Below are positions 36,115 to 44,286 of a stretch of 64,000 nt of DNA, one piece after another. This stretch comes from Planotetraspora thailandica (GTDB taxonomy: Bacteria > Actinomycetota > Actinomycetes > Streptosporangiales > Streptosporangiaceae): positions 124,001 through 188,000 of the forward strand of contig NZ_BOOR01000006.1 of the NCBI RefSeq assembly GCF_016863335.1, read 5' to 3'. The notes beneath the pieces were generated by a model. The model saw nothing but the letters and a program-made list of their open reading frames with translations. It made no database searches and had not been told where the DNA came from. The first letter of the stretch is position 1. Each line of letters starts with the position of its first letter. Made by a program: the position numbers and the translations under genes.

Positions 36115-36974
36115 GACGCGGCCCCGGTGGTTCGCGGGTTGGCGGCCTTCCTGACGCCGTCGCCCAGCAGCGTGAAGGCGAGTACGGCCAGGAAGATCGC
36201 AGCGGCGGGGATGATCACATACATCGGGTCGCTGCGGAACCAGACGGAGGCGTTGGACAACATCTGCCCCCATGACGGGGTCGGCGGGCGAACGCCGATG
36301 CCGAGGAACGACAGCCCCGCCTCGGAGACGATGTTGCCGGGCAGCAGCAGTGCCGCATAGGTGAGGACGGGAGCGACCACCCCCGGCAGGATCTCTCTGC
36401 GGGCCACCCTGACCCGGCCGGCGCCCGCCAGCCGGGCGGCAGCAACGTAGTCGCGGGTGCGCAGGCTCAGCGTCTGCGCCCGCACCAACCGGGCTGTGCC
36501 GCCCCAGCCGAACACGCCGATGACGCCGGCCAGCAGGAGCGGGCGGGGGAACCCGGCGGGGACGATCACCAGGAGCGCGATCGCGAAGATCAGCTCAGGG
36601 AGGGCCATCATCAGGTCGATGCCTCTGGTCAGCAGGCCGTCGGCCAGTCGCCCGCCCATCCCGGCGGCCAGCCCGACGGTGGTGCCGATGAGCACCTGGA
36701 CCACCGTGGCGCCGATGGCGACGCCGAGCGACACCTGTGCGCCGTACACGATCCTCGCGAAGATGTCCCTGCCGGTGCCGGGCTCCACCCCGAGCCAGTG
36801 ATCCGCGGAGATGCCGCCAAGGGCGCCGTTGGGCAGCCCGCCGAGGGCGGAGTTCACCAGCTCAGGATGGAATCCGGTGGCGTCCTGGCCCTCCAGCGCG
36901 GTCAGCAACGGCGCTGTGAGGGCGATCAGGACGAGCGCGGCCACGATGGCCAGGCCCACGCGGTAGTGCCTCAT
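36111..36974 (-). CDS. Peptide/nickel ABC transporter permease (DppC type)
   Basis: This 287-residue permease has an N-terminal helix (LAIVAALVLIALTAPLL), then HWLGVEPGTGRDIFARIVYG, the standard DppC/OppC 'LGTDxxGRD' region. The transmembrane core includes the EAA-like loop RTRDYVAAARLAGAGRVRVA and ends with the hallmark EAGLSFLGIGVRPPTPSWGQ. It forms the channel with the DppB-type protein encoded next. The ATG overlaps the binding-protein stop by 4 bp. The order (binding protein, C-type, B-type, fused ATPase) differs from the common A-B-C-D-F order. Confidence 0.92.
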   Translation of the reverse strand: MRHYRVGLAIVAALVLIALTAPLLTALEGQDATGFHPELVNSALGGLPNGALGGISADHWLGVEPGTGRDIFARIVYGAQVSLGVAIGATVVQVLIGTTVGLAAGMGGRLADGLLTRGIDLMMALPELIFAIALLVIVPAGFPRPLLLAGVIGVFGWGGTARLVRAQTLSLRTRDYVAAARLAGAGRVRVARREILPGVVAPVLTYAALLLPGNIVSEAGLSFLGIGVRPPTPSWGQMLSNASVWFRSDPMYVIIPAAAIFLAVLAFTLLGDGVRKAANPRTTGAAS

Positions 36975-38677
36975 TTGACGGACATCACCGAGAGGTCGTA
37001 GAGGCCGTTCCAGTCGCTGACCCAGGCGTTCTTCACGTTCTTGCCGAACAGGAGCAGGTCCTTGCTGTGGTACAGCGGGACGGTCAGCGCCTCCTTGCCG
37101 ATCTTCTCGTCGAGCGCGCCCCACCGCTTGGCGGCCGCGGCCGGGTCGGTGAGCTTGTTGATCGCGTCGATCTCGTCGTTGACCTCAGGGTTGTCGTACT
37201 GCGCGAGGTTGAAGTTGCCGCCCGACTTGATGATCTGCCGGCCGTCGAAGATCGGCGCGAGGAACGGGTTGCCCGACGGCCAGTCGGCGCCCCAGCCGTC
37301 GATGGACAGGCCGGGCTCGGTGGCCGGGGTGTTGACCTTCGCGTCGAAGGAGTCGGGGTCCAGCGGCTCCAGGTTGACCGTGATGCCCGCCTGCTTGAGC
37401 GCGTCCTGGATGGCGGTGGCCACCCCGGGCCCGTGCCCCGATTGGGCGGTGCTGTGGGTGAGCGTGATCGTCAGGCCGTTCGGGTAGCCGGCCTGGGCGA
37501 GCAGTTCCTTCGCCTTGGCGGGGTCTCCGGTCGGTCCCGCGGGGAAGTGGTCGTACGGCTGGTAGCCGAACACTGCCTGGTCGGGCAGGAAGGTCGTGGC
37601 CGGGTCGGCGAGCTGCGAGCCGCCCACCGCGTTGATCACCGTCTGGCGGTTGACCGCGTAGGAGATCGCCTCACGAACCTTGATGTCGTCGAACGGCTTC
37701 ACCTTGGGGTTGAAGGCCAGGTAGGTGGTGTCGCCGAAGTGCGTGTGCGCGACGTGCGCGGCGAGCTGGGGGTCGCTGCCCAGCCGGGCCAATTCGGCCG
37801 GGCCGAGGTTGACGTCGGTGGTGGCGGCGTTGGCGTCGTCGCCCGCCCCGGTGGCGAGGCGCTGGTTGACGACGGCCGGGTCCAGGCCCGCGGTCACCTC
37901 GATGCGGTCGGGGCAGGCCAGGCGCTGGTCGTCGATCTGGCGCGACCAGTTGTCATTGCGGACGAGCACGAGGTGCTTGGACTGGTCGAAGCTCTCGACC
38001 TTGTACGGCCCGCTGGAGATGGGGTGCTTCTCGTAGTCGACGCCGGTGTCCTTGGCCTTGGGCACGGGGGCGAACTGCGTGGCCGTCGCGAGGTAGGGGA
38101 ACTCGCCTTCGGGCTTGCGCAGCTTGAAGATGATCGTCTTGTCGTCGGGCGTCTCGATGGAGCTCAGCTCGCCGTCCTTGTACGGCCCGCCGTAGTTCTG
38201 GGCGTCCTTGAGCCAGTCGCGCAGGTACGGCGCGCCGCCCGGCAGTTCGGGCGCGAAGGAGCGCTCGATGCCGTACTTGATGTCGGCCGAGGTGATCGGT
38301 GTGCCGTCCTCGAACTTCAGCCCGTCCTTGAGGTGATACGTCCACGTCTTGGCGTCGTCGCTGGGAGTGCCGACGTCGGTGGCCAGATCGGGGACGACCT
38401 TGGTGCTGTCGGGCCCGGGCACCCGGTTGCGCGTGGTCAGCGTGCGGAACAGCAGCGTCGGAATCTTGCCGCCGCCGGAGGTGTAGAGGCGGGCCGGGTC
38501 GTAGTGGGTCAGGTCGCCTTGGTTCAGCACGCGCAGCGTGCCGCCCTGGCAGGTGGCGGGATCGAAGGCTGCCGTGCTGTTCTTCGCGCCTTGAGCGTCC
38601 TGCGTGTTGTGACCGCAGGCGGCGAGGAGAGCCGCCAGGGGCACGAGCGCCGTCAGGACCTTGTGGGACGTCCGCAT
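36971..38677 (-). CDS. ABC transporter substrate-binding lipoprotein, family 5
   Basis: This 568-residue family-5 (DppA/OppA/NikA) solute-binding lipoprotein has a signal sequence ending in the lipobox LAAC, so Cys21 will carry lipid. The mature protein has GGTLRVLNQGDLTHYDPARL, typical of the family's first domain, and KTWTYHLKDGLKFEDGTPIT, the family signature. It should deliver peptides, nickel-chelates or other oligomeric ligands to the permeases; ligand identity cannot be read. It is the first gene of a four-gene operon with 4-bp overlaps throughout. A good promoter lies about 170 bp upstream. Confidence 0.93.
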   Translation of the reverse strand: MRTSHKVLTALVPLAALLAACGHNTQDAQGAKNSTAAFDPATCQGGTLRVLNQGDLTHYDPARLYTSGGGKIPTLLFRTLTTRNRVPGPDSTKVVPDLATDVGTPSDDAKTWTYHLKDGLKFEDGTPITSADIKYGIERSFAPELPGGAPYLRDWLKDAQNYGGPYKDGELSSIETPDDKTIIFKLRKPEGEFPYLATATQFAPVPKAKDTGVDYEKHPISSGPYKVESFDQSKHLVLVRNDNWSRQIDDQRLACPDRIEVTAGLDPAVVNQRLATGAGDDANAATTDVNLGPAELARLGSDPQLAAHVAHTHFGDTTYLAFNPKVKPFDDIKVREAISYAVNRQTVINAVGGSQLADPATTFLPDQAVFGYQPYDHFPAGPTGDPAKAKELLAQAGYPNGLTITLTHSTAQSGHGPGVATAIQDALKQAGITVNLEPLDPDSFDAKVNTPATEPGLSIDGWGADWPSGNPFLAPIFDGRQIIKSGGNFNLAQYDNPEVNDEIDAINKLTDPAAAAKRWGALDEKIGKEALTVPLYHSKDLLLFGKNVKNAWVSDWNGLYDLSVMSVK

Positions 38678-38845
38678 ATCAGGTATTTCCTAGCTCCAAA
38701 GGGGGTAAGGCGGCGCACGACTCCGAAGATCCGCGCTTGCGGCAAGTAGCCGCCAGGTTTTCTCCCGGAGGCACCCCGCCGCGGAGCGAGGGTTGCCGCT
38801 TCGGCCAGCCGGGAGGCTTACGGCCGGAGCTCTTAACCTGCAAAA

Positions 38846-38875
38846 AAGGTAGGTAAAGTCGCTATTCTGTGTCAA
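38846..38875 (-). promoter_or_regulatory. Promoter of the ABC operon
   Basis: On the minus strand TTGACA (38875-38870) and TACCTT (38851-38846) are 18 bp apart, an unusually good housekeeping promoter for this GC-rich DNA. Just downstream, TTACCT and the partly matching TTAACCT arms (about 38833-38856) form an imperfect inverted repeat that could be an operator. Confidence 0.55.
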
Positions 38876-38959
38876 GTCGGACATCGCGCCGGCGGCGGAG
38901 TGGCCGTCGGTGTCAGCCCCGGCCATGGCCGGTGACGTGTGGAGCCTCGTGGACCGCCT

Positions 38960-39439
38960 TCAGCGTGCGCCGAGCCGTCCCCCGGCGGCCTCTGCCGGCA
39001 CGGTCAGGATGTCGGCGGAGAACGGGGCGCCGTCGGGAACGGTATCCGCGATGGTCAACTCGTCGAGCGATGCCTCGATCGCGCGGGCCACGCGTTGCTC
39101 GACCTCCGCGAGCCGCGCGCTCACCGAGCTGCCGACGGGGCAGTCGGGCGGCGGGCCGTGAATGCCGAGTACCGGCTCCTCGCCTTGTACGGCCCGCCAC
39201 ACGTCGCCGAGGCTGATCGCGGCCGACGAGCGGGCGAGCGACCATCCGCCGCGGATGCCCGGCCGGGACTCCACGAATCCGGCGCGCCGCAACAGGCCGA
39301 GCACCCGCCGCAGGTAGACGGGGCTGGAGCCGACGCTCGTGGCCATCTGCTCGGAGCTGAGAGGTTCTCCGGGAATCGAGGCGAGCAGGCTCAGCGCGTG
39401 GTAGGCGACGGCGAAGCGGATGTTCGTGGGACTGCTCAC
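38960..39439 (-). CDS. Rrf2 family transcriptional regulator
   Basis: This 159-residue Rrf2-type winged helix contains RFAVAYHALSLLASIPGEPL, SSEQMATSVGSSPVYLRRVL (recognition region) and RRAGFVESRPGIRGGWSLAR, the conserved wing. Only one cysteine is near the usual sensor position (PPDCPVG), so it is unlikely to hold the three-Cys Fe-S cluster of NsrR/IscR. It resembles the YwnA-like subgroup. It is divergent from an NmrA-like reductase gene, an arrangement like B. subtilis ywnA/ywnB, and probably represses it through the repeated sites in the 82-bp gap. Confidence 0.88.
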   Translation of the reverse strand: MSSPTNIRFAVAYHALSLLASIPGEPLSSEQMATSVGSSPVYLRRVLGLLRRAGFVESRPGIRGGWSLARSSAAISLGDVWRAVQGEEPVLGIHGPPPDCPVGSSVSARLAEVEQRVARAIEASLDELTIADTVPDGAPFSADILTVPAEAAGGRLGAR

Positions 39440-39459
39440 CTTCCCAGTCTAGCAATCGC

Positions 39460-39500
39460 AACCGTTCTGGTTATGGTTTAATCGTCATCGTTCTGATTAC
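39460..39500. promoter_or_regulatory. Two candidate Rrf2 operators
   Basis: CGTTCTGGTTA (39463-39473) and CGTTCTGATTA (39489-39499) are direct repeats 26 bp apart. Each core is itself symmetric (AACC-GTTCT-GGTT and ATC-GTTCT-GAT). They occupy the middle of the divergent Rrf2/NmrA promoter region. Confidence 0.5.
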
Positions 39501-39521
39501 AGATTCCTTTGGAGGTCACCG

Positions 39522-40391
39522 ATGCCGACCATCGCCATCACCGGAGCATCCGGTCATCTCGGCCGTCTGGTCGCCGAGCTTCTGCTCGAACAGGGGGAGA
39601 AGCCGATCCTGCTCAGCCGTGACCCCGCTGCGCTCGACGAGTTCGCGCAGCGTGGAGCCGAGGTCCGGCACGGCGACTTCGGCGACTCCGAAGGCCTGCA
39701 GGCCGCGCTGCAGGGCGTCGACCGGCTGCTGCTGATCTCGGTCGACGTGGTCGGTCCCCAGCGGATCGCGCTTCAGGCGAAGGCCGTCGAGGCCGCCCGC
39801 GCCGCAGGCGTCAAGCACGTCGTCTACACGTCGCTGCCCCGGCCGGACGAGGACAACCCGGCCGCCGTCGCCCCCGACCACCGGGCCACCGAGGCCGCGC
39901 TGCGCGACAGCGGGATGACGTGGACGTTCCTCCGCAACAACATCTACGCCGAGTATCAGATCCCGACGGCAGCGCAGGCGGTGGCGAGCGGACAGCTCGT
40001 GACCAACAGCGGAGCGGGCGCCACCGCCTACGTTTCGCGCGAGGATTGCGCCGCCGCGGCCGCTGCGGTTCTCGCCTCGGAAGGACACGAGAACGTCTCC
40101 TACGACATAACGGGTCCGGAGGCCGTCGACGCCGCCGGTCTGGCCGCGCTGGCAGCCGAGATCAGCGGCCGTCCGGTCGAGGTGGTCTCCGTCGACGACG
40201 AGGGTCTCGCCCAGGGCCTCGCCGCGGCCGGTCTTCCGGCTGAGGTCGTGCAGCTGGTCGTATCGTTCGGCGCCTCCACCAGGGGCGGCTGGGCGAGCGA
40301 CGTCACCACCGCCGTCCGCGACCTCACCGGGCGCGAGCCTGTGGCGCTGCGCGACGTGCTCGCCGCCAACCGCGACGCGCTGGTCGGCTGA
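39522..40391 (+). CDS. NmrA-like NAD(P)H-binding reductase (quinone oxidoreductase 2/YtfG-like)
   Basis: This 289-residue atypical short-chain dehydrogenase has the nucleotide-binding ITGASGHLGRLVAELLLEQG (residues 5-24), GVKHVVYTSLPRPDEDNPA, and ATEAALRDSGMTWTFLRNNI typical of NmrA/QOR2-type proteins. No Tyr-x-x-x-Lys catalytic pair is evident, as expected for this group. It may reduce quinones or sense NADP. TTTGGAGGT precedes the ATG. The divergent Rrf2 gene suggests induction by redox or electrophile stress. A bidirectional terminator follows. Confidence 0.87.
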   Translation: MPTIAITGASGHLGRLVAELLLEQGEKPILLSRDPAALDEFAQRGAEVRHGDFGDSEGLQAALQGVDRLLLISVDVVGPQRIALQAKAVEAARAAGVKHVVYTSLPRPDEDNPAAVAPDHRATEAALRDSGMTWTFLRNNIYAEYQIPTAAQAVASGQLVTNSGAGATAYVSREDCAAAAAAVLASEGHENVSYDITGPEAVDAAGLAALAAEISGRPVEVVSVDDEGLAQGLAAAGLPAEVVQLVVSFGASTRGGWASDVTTAVRDLTGREPVALRDVLAANRDALVG

Positions 40392-40426
40392 TCGGGGCAA
40401 ACGAACCGGGGCCACAAAAGCCCCTC

Positions 40427-40460
40427 GTCGCGGCGATCCCGTGGCCGGGATCGCCGCGAC
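40427..40460. terminator. Bidirectional terminator between NmrA-like and MFS genes
   Basis: GTCGCGGCGATCCC and its perfect complement form a 14-bp stem with a 6-nt loop between convergent stop codons at 40391 and 40464. Confidence 0.85.
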
Positions 40461-40463
40461 CGG

Positions 40464-41690
40464 TCAGGCTGCCGGTGATGGGACGGGCCGCCTCACCGCC
40501 AGGAGGGCCGACAGCAGAGCTGGGACCGCCGCCAGCACGAAGCACAACGCCAGAGGCAGGTCGCCGATGAGCAGGCCGATGCCTGCCGTACCCATGGAGG
40601 AGCCGGTGTTGAAGAAGGTGTTGACCCAGGCGCCCGCCTGGGTCCGGTTCTCCGGGTCGGCGAGCTCGTCGGCGAGCAGGTAGGCGGTGGTCAGAGCGGG
40701 TGCCACGAACAGGCCGACGGCGCCCGCCGCCGCGATCAGGGTGTACAGATTCGGTGAGGCTCCGGCCGCGGTGAGTGCGAGCCCCAGTGCGACGGCCAGG
40801 ACCCGCAGGCGCGCCGTGCCGGAAACCCTCCAGGAGATGACGCCGTAGGCGAGGCCGCCGACCGCGCTTCCGACCGACAGCGCGGCTTCGGCCCACGCGA
40901 CCGCGGCGACCTGATGGTGCCGTTCGGCGAAGACGACCATCAGCAGGCTCAGCGCACCCAGGCACAGACCCACGGCGGCCGATGTCGCGACAGCCGGGAT
41001 CAGCGCGCGCCCGCCGGCCGACCATCGCTGCCGGGGCCGGGCCGGCGCCGGGCCTGTGTCGGCTCCAGCGTGCGACGCCCGCGCGGTGCGTATCGCCGGC
41101 GACGACACGAAGGCGAAGGTGCCGGTCGTCACCAGTGCTGCGCTCAGAACCAATCCAGCCGCCGGGGTGACGAGTGCGGCCAGCAGCCCGGCCAGCAGGG
41201 GTCCGGTGACGAACAGGACTTCTTCGGCGACCGTGTCGAGGCTGTAGGCGCGTTGCAGCAGATGCCGGTCGGGCAGTAGATCACTCCACAGCGCGCGCAT
41301 GACAGGTCCGAGCGGGGGCGCGCAGCCTCCCGCCGCGATCGCAAGTGCCGCCAGCAGCCCGCCGGGGGTCCCCGGGCGCCAGGTGAGCGCCGCCAGGACG
41401 ATCAGCAGCAGCGCGTACACGACGGCCATCGGAGGCAGAACTCTGCGTGCCCCGTAGCGATCGATCAGCCCGGCCCGCAGCGGGGACAGCAGGGAGGCGG
41501 CAAGCCCGAAAAGGGCGATGACGCCACCGGCGAGGCCGTAGGAGCCGGTGGTCGCCGTGAGCGCCAACGTCAAGGACAGGGAGACGGTCCCGTAGGACAG
41601 CCGGCCCAGCAGTGCGGCGATGAAGGCCCGCTTGGCCGAGGGGACGGAAAGGACAGCGACGTACGACGAACGCCGTACAGGCGAAGACAT
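40464..41690 (-). CDS. MFS transporter (12-TMS exporter type)
   Basis: This 408-residue major facilitator protein has about 12 hydrophobic helices. The motif A position reads AGLIDRYGARRVLPP (between TM2 and TM3), followed by a small-residue-rich TM4-5 region (VTGPLLAGLLAALVTPAAGL). It resembles actinobacterial exporters near secondary-metabolite genes; the substrate is unknown. I prefer the ATG at 41690 (AGGAA 9 nt upstream) over the GTG at 41720, which would add ten residues. No regulator is adjacent. It is divergent from an SDR gene 285 bp away. Confidence 0.86.
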   Translation of the reverse strand: MSSPVRRSSYVAVLSVPSAKRAFIAALLGRLSYGTVSLSLTLALTATTGSYGLAGGVIALFGLAASLLSPLRAGLIDRYGARRVLPPMAVVYALLLIVLAALTWRPGTPGGLLAALAIAAGGCAPPLGPVMRALWSDLLPDRHLLQRAYSLDTVAEEVLFVTGPLLAGLLAALVTPAAGLVLSAALVTTGTFAFVSSPAIRTARASHAGADTGPAPARPRQRWSAGGRALIPAVATSAAVGLCLGALSLLMVVFAERHHQVAAVAWAEAALSVGSAVGGLAYGVISWRVSGTARLRVLAVALGLALTAAGASPNLYTLIAAAGAVGLFVAPALTTAYLLADELADPENRTQAGAWVNTFFNTGSSMGTAGIGLLIGDLPLALCFVLAAVPALLSALLAVRRPVPSPAA

Positions 41691-41975
41691 AGGGGGATGT
41701 TCCTCAGTGATGTCACGCACGCGTGGTGCTGTGGACGGTCAGGACGCCGAAGGGCCGCATAGATCGATGCGGCCGGGGGTCCTAGGCACGGGGGAGGAAC
41801 ATGGCCGTCACCCTAACAGGACTCTCGATGGAGTGGACCTGTCGCTCAGCCCGAAATGCCGCCCGCGCAGTTGTCCGTCCGAATCACGCAGGTTCTCGTC
41901 GCATGAACGCTCGTAACGTTCTCGCGAAAGGTCCATCCGATTGTTCGGATGAAAACCACGACGAGGGAAGACAGC

Positions 41976-42779
41976 ATGGATCTCCAGCTTTCCGGCCGAG
42001 TGGCCATTGTCACGGGAGCCTCCAAGGGCATCGGCCTGGCCGTTACTCGTACTCTTCTCGGACAAGGCGTCCGTGTGGTGGCCGCTTCACGAAAGAGCAC
42101 CCCCGAGTTGGAGGCGCTCGGCGGTGACCTGCTGCATGTTCCCGCCGACGTCATGGACCCCGAGATTCCGGCGCAGCTCGTGGCCTGCGCCGTGTCCGAG
42201 TTCGGCGGGCTCGACATTCTGGTGAACAACGCCGGCGGGCCGCCGCCCGGTGTTTCCTTGCCGCGATTCTCATTCCTGACACCCACTGATGAAGACTGGC
42301 GGGTGATGTTCGAGTTCAATCTGTTCTCGGTCGTACGTGTCGTCCGGGCGGCCATTGCGCCGATGCTCGCCCGCGGCGGCGGGTCGATCGTCAACATTTC
42401 CTCGGGCAGCGCTCGCTTGCCCGCGCCCATGAACGTCGATTACAACGCCGCCAAGGCCGGCCTCAACAATCTGGCCAAAGCCCTTTCGGAGGAGTTCGCT
42501 CCGCAGGGCATCCGGGTGAACACCGTCTCGCCCGGTCCGGTTCGGACGGCATGGTGGACGGAGGCCGGCGGTGCGGCCGACGTCATCGCCGCGCAGGTCG
42601 GAACCGACCGCGACAGCGTCATCAATCACGTGGCGCCGGAGATGATGAAGCTGTCGACCGGCCGTCTGGTCGAGCCACAAGAGGTCGCCGACGTGGTCGC
42701 CCTGCTCGCCTCGCCTCGCTCGGCCAGCACGACCGGTGCGGACTTCGCCGTCGACGGAGGGTTTCTCAAGCAGGTCTGA
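41976..42779 (+). CDS. SDR family oxidoreductase
   Basis: This 267-residue classical short-chain dehydrogenase has the cofactor motif TGASKGIG (residues 13-20), NNAGG (about 89-93), catalytic Ser in NISSGSARLP, and YNAAKAG (Tyr-x-x-x-Lys). The C-terminus GADFAVDGGFLKQV is typical. An acidic or neutral residue at the end of beta 2 would set NAD versus NADP; the AASRKSTPE here, with Arg-Lys, favours NADP(H). The substrate is unknown. The ATG at 41976 has GGGAAG upstream; the longer frame from 41949 adds nine unlikely residues. Confidence 0.92.
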   Translation: MDLQLSGRVAIVTGASKGIGLAVTRTLLGQGVRVVAASRKSTPELEALGGDLLHVPADVMDPEIPAQLVACAVSEFGGLDILVNNAGGPPPGVSLPRFSFLTPTDEDWRVMFEFNLFSVVRVVRAAIAPMLARGGGSIVNISSGSARLPAPMNVDYNAAKAGLNNLAKALSEEFAPQGIRVNTVSPGPVRTAWWTEAGGAADVIAAQVGTDRDSVINHVAPEMMKLSTGRLVEPQEVADVVALLASPRSASTTGADFAVDGGFLKQV

Positions 42780-43375
42780 CCGGCTCGGACCGCCGCCGGC
42801 CGGGACCGCCTTCCCGGCCCGGCGAGCGGGCGTAGCAAGATCTTCATGCGGTGTTCTCCGGCCTCTACCGAAGAGGCACGGCGTTTGCTCCACCATCGAA
42901 CCTGGTGTCCGGTTCGCCGCCCGATGTAAGCGGCACATTTCGACGACTTTGCCTGGTTCCTATCAGTAGATCATGACATTCAGTCATGCCTTCTGTCTTG
43001 CGACCGTCCTTGTGGATCATCGCTAACCCCGGCACGAGCCTGGAGACGGAAGGAGAAGACTCCCGCGTCGAGTCACGGCCGCAGCCTCGACCGTCCCCCT
43101 TGTTGCAACCCTGCCCCTGCTTTGCCGTACGGCAGGCGCCGCTCCTGCCGGAGTCCCTTCGCGGCCCCGGAACCTCGCCCCGAATCTCACGCCTCAACTC
43201 CTACGGACTGACCGCGAGAAGTCCGCTTTGAACACCATGCCCGGCAGTTGTTGACGACCGATCCCCCTGCGACAGGCGCGAAGCCCGAAGTCCACGCGTG
43301 AATCCGATCACGCGTCGATCCCACTCGGCTGGTCAGCGCCCCGCTTCTGGCACGTCATTTCATAAGGAGTCATCA
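42780..43375. other. Long intergenic region before the expansin-like gene
   Basis: This 596-bp stretch has no supportable gene; the ORFs present lack ribosome sites and family similarity. It is slightly less G/C-rich between 42940 and 43020. Several small inverted segments are present (for example CTGCC/GGCAG near 43130-43160), and AAGGAG precedes the next ATG. The length suggests a long 5' leader or several promoters for the secreted protein. I could not match it with confidence to a known riboswitch. Confidence 0.5.
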
Positions 43376-44227
43376 ATGCTGTCTGCCCGGTTACGCACCG
43401 CGGCCACTGCCGTCCTCCTCCTGGTGCTGGCGATCGCGGGCACCGCCCTCACCCCAGCAGGCGCCTCGGCCGCGTCCATCCCGATCGGCCAGAACATGAC
43501 CGGTACGGCGACCTACTACAACGACTCCGGATACGGGGCGTGTGGCTCCTCCATCAACGCCGCGACGCAAAGCCTGGTGGCGGTCTCGTATCAGTGGTGG
43601 ACCACGGCCAACCCGAACAACGACCCCTTGTGCAGCGGCATCTCCGTCCAGGTGACCTACAACGGCAAGACGATCACCGTGCCCGTCAAGGACCAGTGCC
43701 CGTCGTGCGACGCGACGCACATCGACCTCAGCCAGGCGGCGTTCGCGCAGTTCGCCTCGACCGACCCCGCGACGACCCCCGGTGTGCTCAACGTGACCTG
43801 GAAGTTCGTGAGCTCCGGCGGCGGCGGAACCCCGCCCACCGGGAGGACGGGACAGATCACCGGCCTCGCCGGCAAGTGCATCGGCGCGGCCGGTGGCACC
43901 ACCACGAACGGCACGGCGATCGACCTGTACTCCTGCGTCGGCTCGGCGACCCAGCAGTGGACGCTGCCGGGTGACGGAACGATTCGGACCGCGGGCAAGT
44001 GCATGGACGTCGCCGGGGCCGGCACCACGAACGGCACCGCGGTTCAGCTGTACGACTGCAACGGCACCGCCGCGCAGCAGTGGGTCTACACCAGCGGCCG
44101 CGATCTGGTGAACCCGCGCGCGAACAAGTGCCTGGACCTGACCGGCAACTCCTCCGCGGACTTCACCAAGGTGCAGATCTGGACCTGCACCGGTGGAGCC
44201 AACCAGAAGTGGACCATCCCGGCCTGA
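43376..44227 (+). CDS. Secreted expansin/RlpA-like protein with ricin-type lectin (CBM13) domain
   Basis: This 283-residue secreted protein has a signal peptide (residues 1-33). A double-psi beta-barrel occupies about 38-140, with GTATYYNDSGYGACGSS and VPVKDQCPSCDATHIDLSQA, the expansin/GH45-like pattern with cysteines and the HID/L catalytic-type Asp. After a Gly-rich linker, a ricin B-type beta-trefoil (about 158-283) shows three repeats with Q-x-W boxes (TQQWTLP, AQQWVYT, NQKWTIP). It is likely a wall-loosening or polysaccharide-binding protein. AAGGAG is 8 nt before the ATG. Confidence 0.9.
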   Translation: MLSARLRTAATAVLLLVLAIAGTALTPAGASAASIPIGQNMTGTATYYNDSGYGACGSSINAATQSLVAVSYQWWTTANPNNDPLCSGISVQVTYNGKTITVPVKDQCPSCDATHIDLSQAAFAQFASTDPATTPGVLNVTWKFVSSGGGGTPPTGRTGQITGLAGKCIGAAGGTTTNGTAIDLYSCVGSATQQWTLPGDGTIRTAGKCMDVAGAGTTNGTAVQLYDCNGTAAQQWVYTSGRDLVNPRANKCLDLTGNSSADFTKVQIWTCTGGANQKWTIPA

Positions 44228-44243
44228 GGAATCAGCCGGCTCC

Positions 44244-44283
44244 CACGAAGGCCCAGGTCATGCTTTCGGCCTGGGCCTTCGTG
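44244..44283. terminator. Terminator between expansin-like and methyltransferase genes
   Basis: CACGAAGGCCCAGG and its perfect complement (44270-44283) make a 14-bp stem with a 12-nt loop between the two convergent stop codons. Confidence 0.85.
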
Positions 44284-44286
44284 GAC

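Noticed and set aside
42986-43231. Small protein gene in the expansin upstream region (81 codons)
   Set aside because: There is no ribosome site, Pro/Ser-rich composition is typical of out-of-frame GC-rich DNA, and no similarity is recognised.
42780-43375. c-di-AMP (ydaO-type) riboswitch upstream of the expansin-like gene
   Set aside because: The gene type and long leader made it plausible, and a GCTAACCCC and a GTGAATCC are present, but I could not assemble the conserved core in order. An Infernal search with RF00379 would decide.
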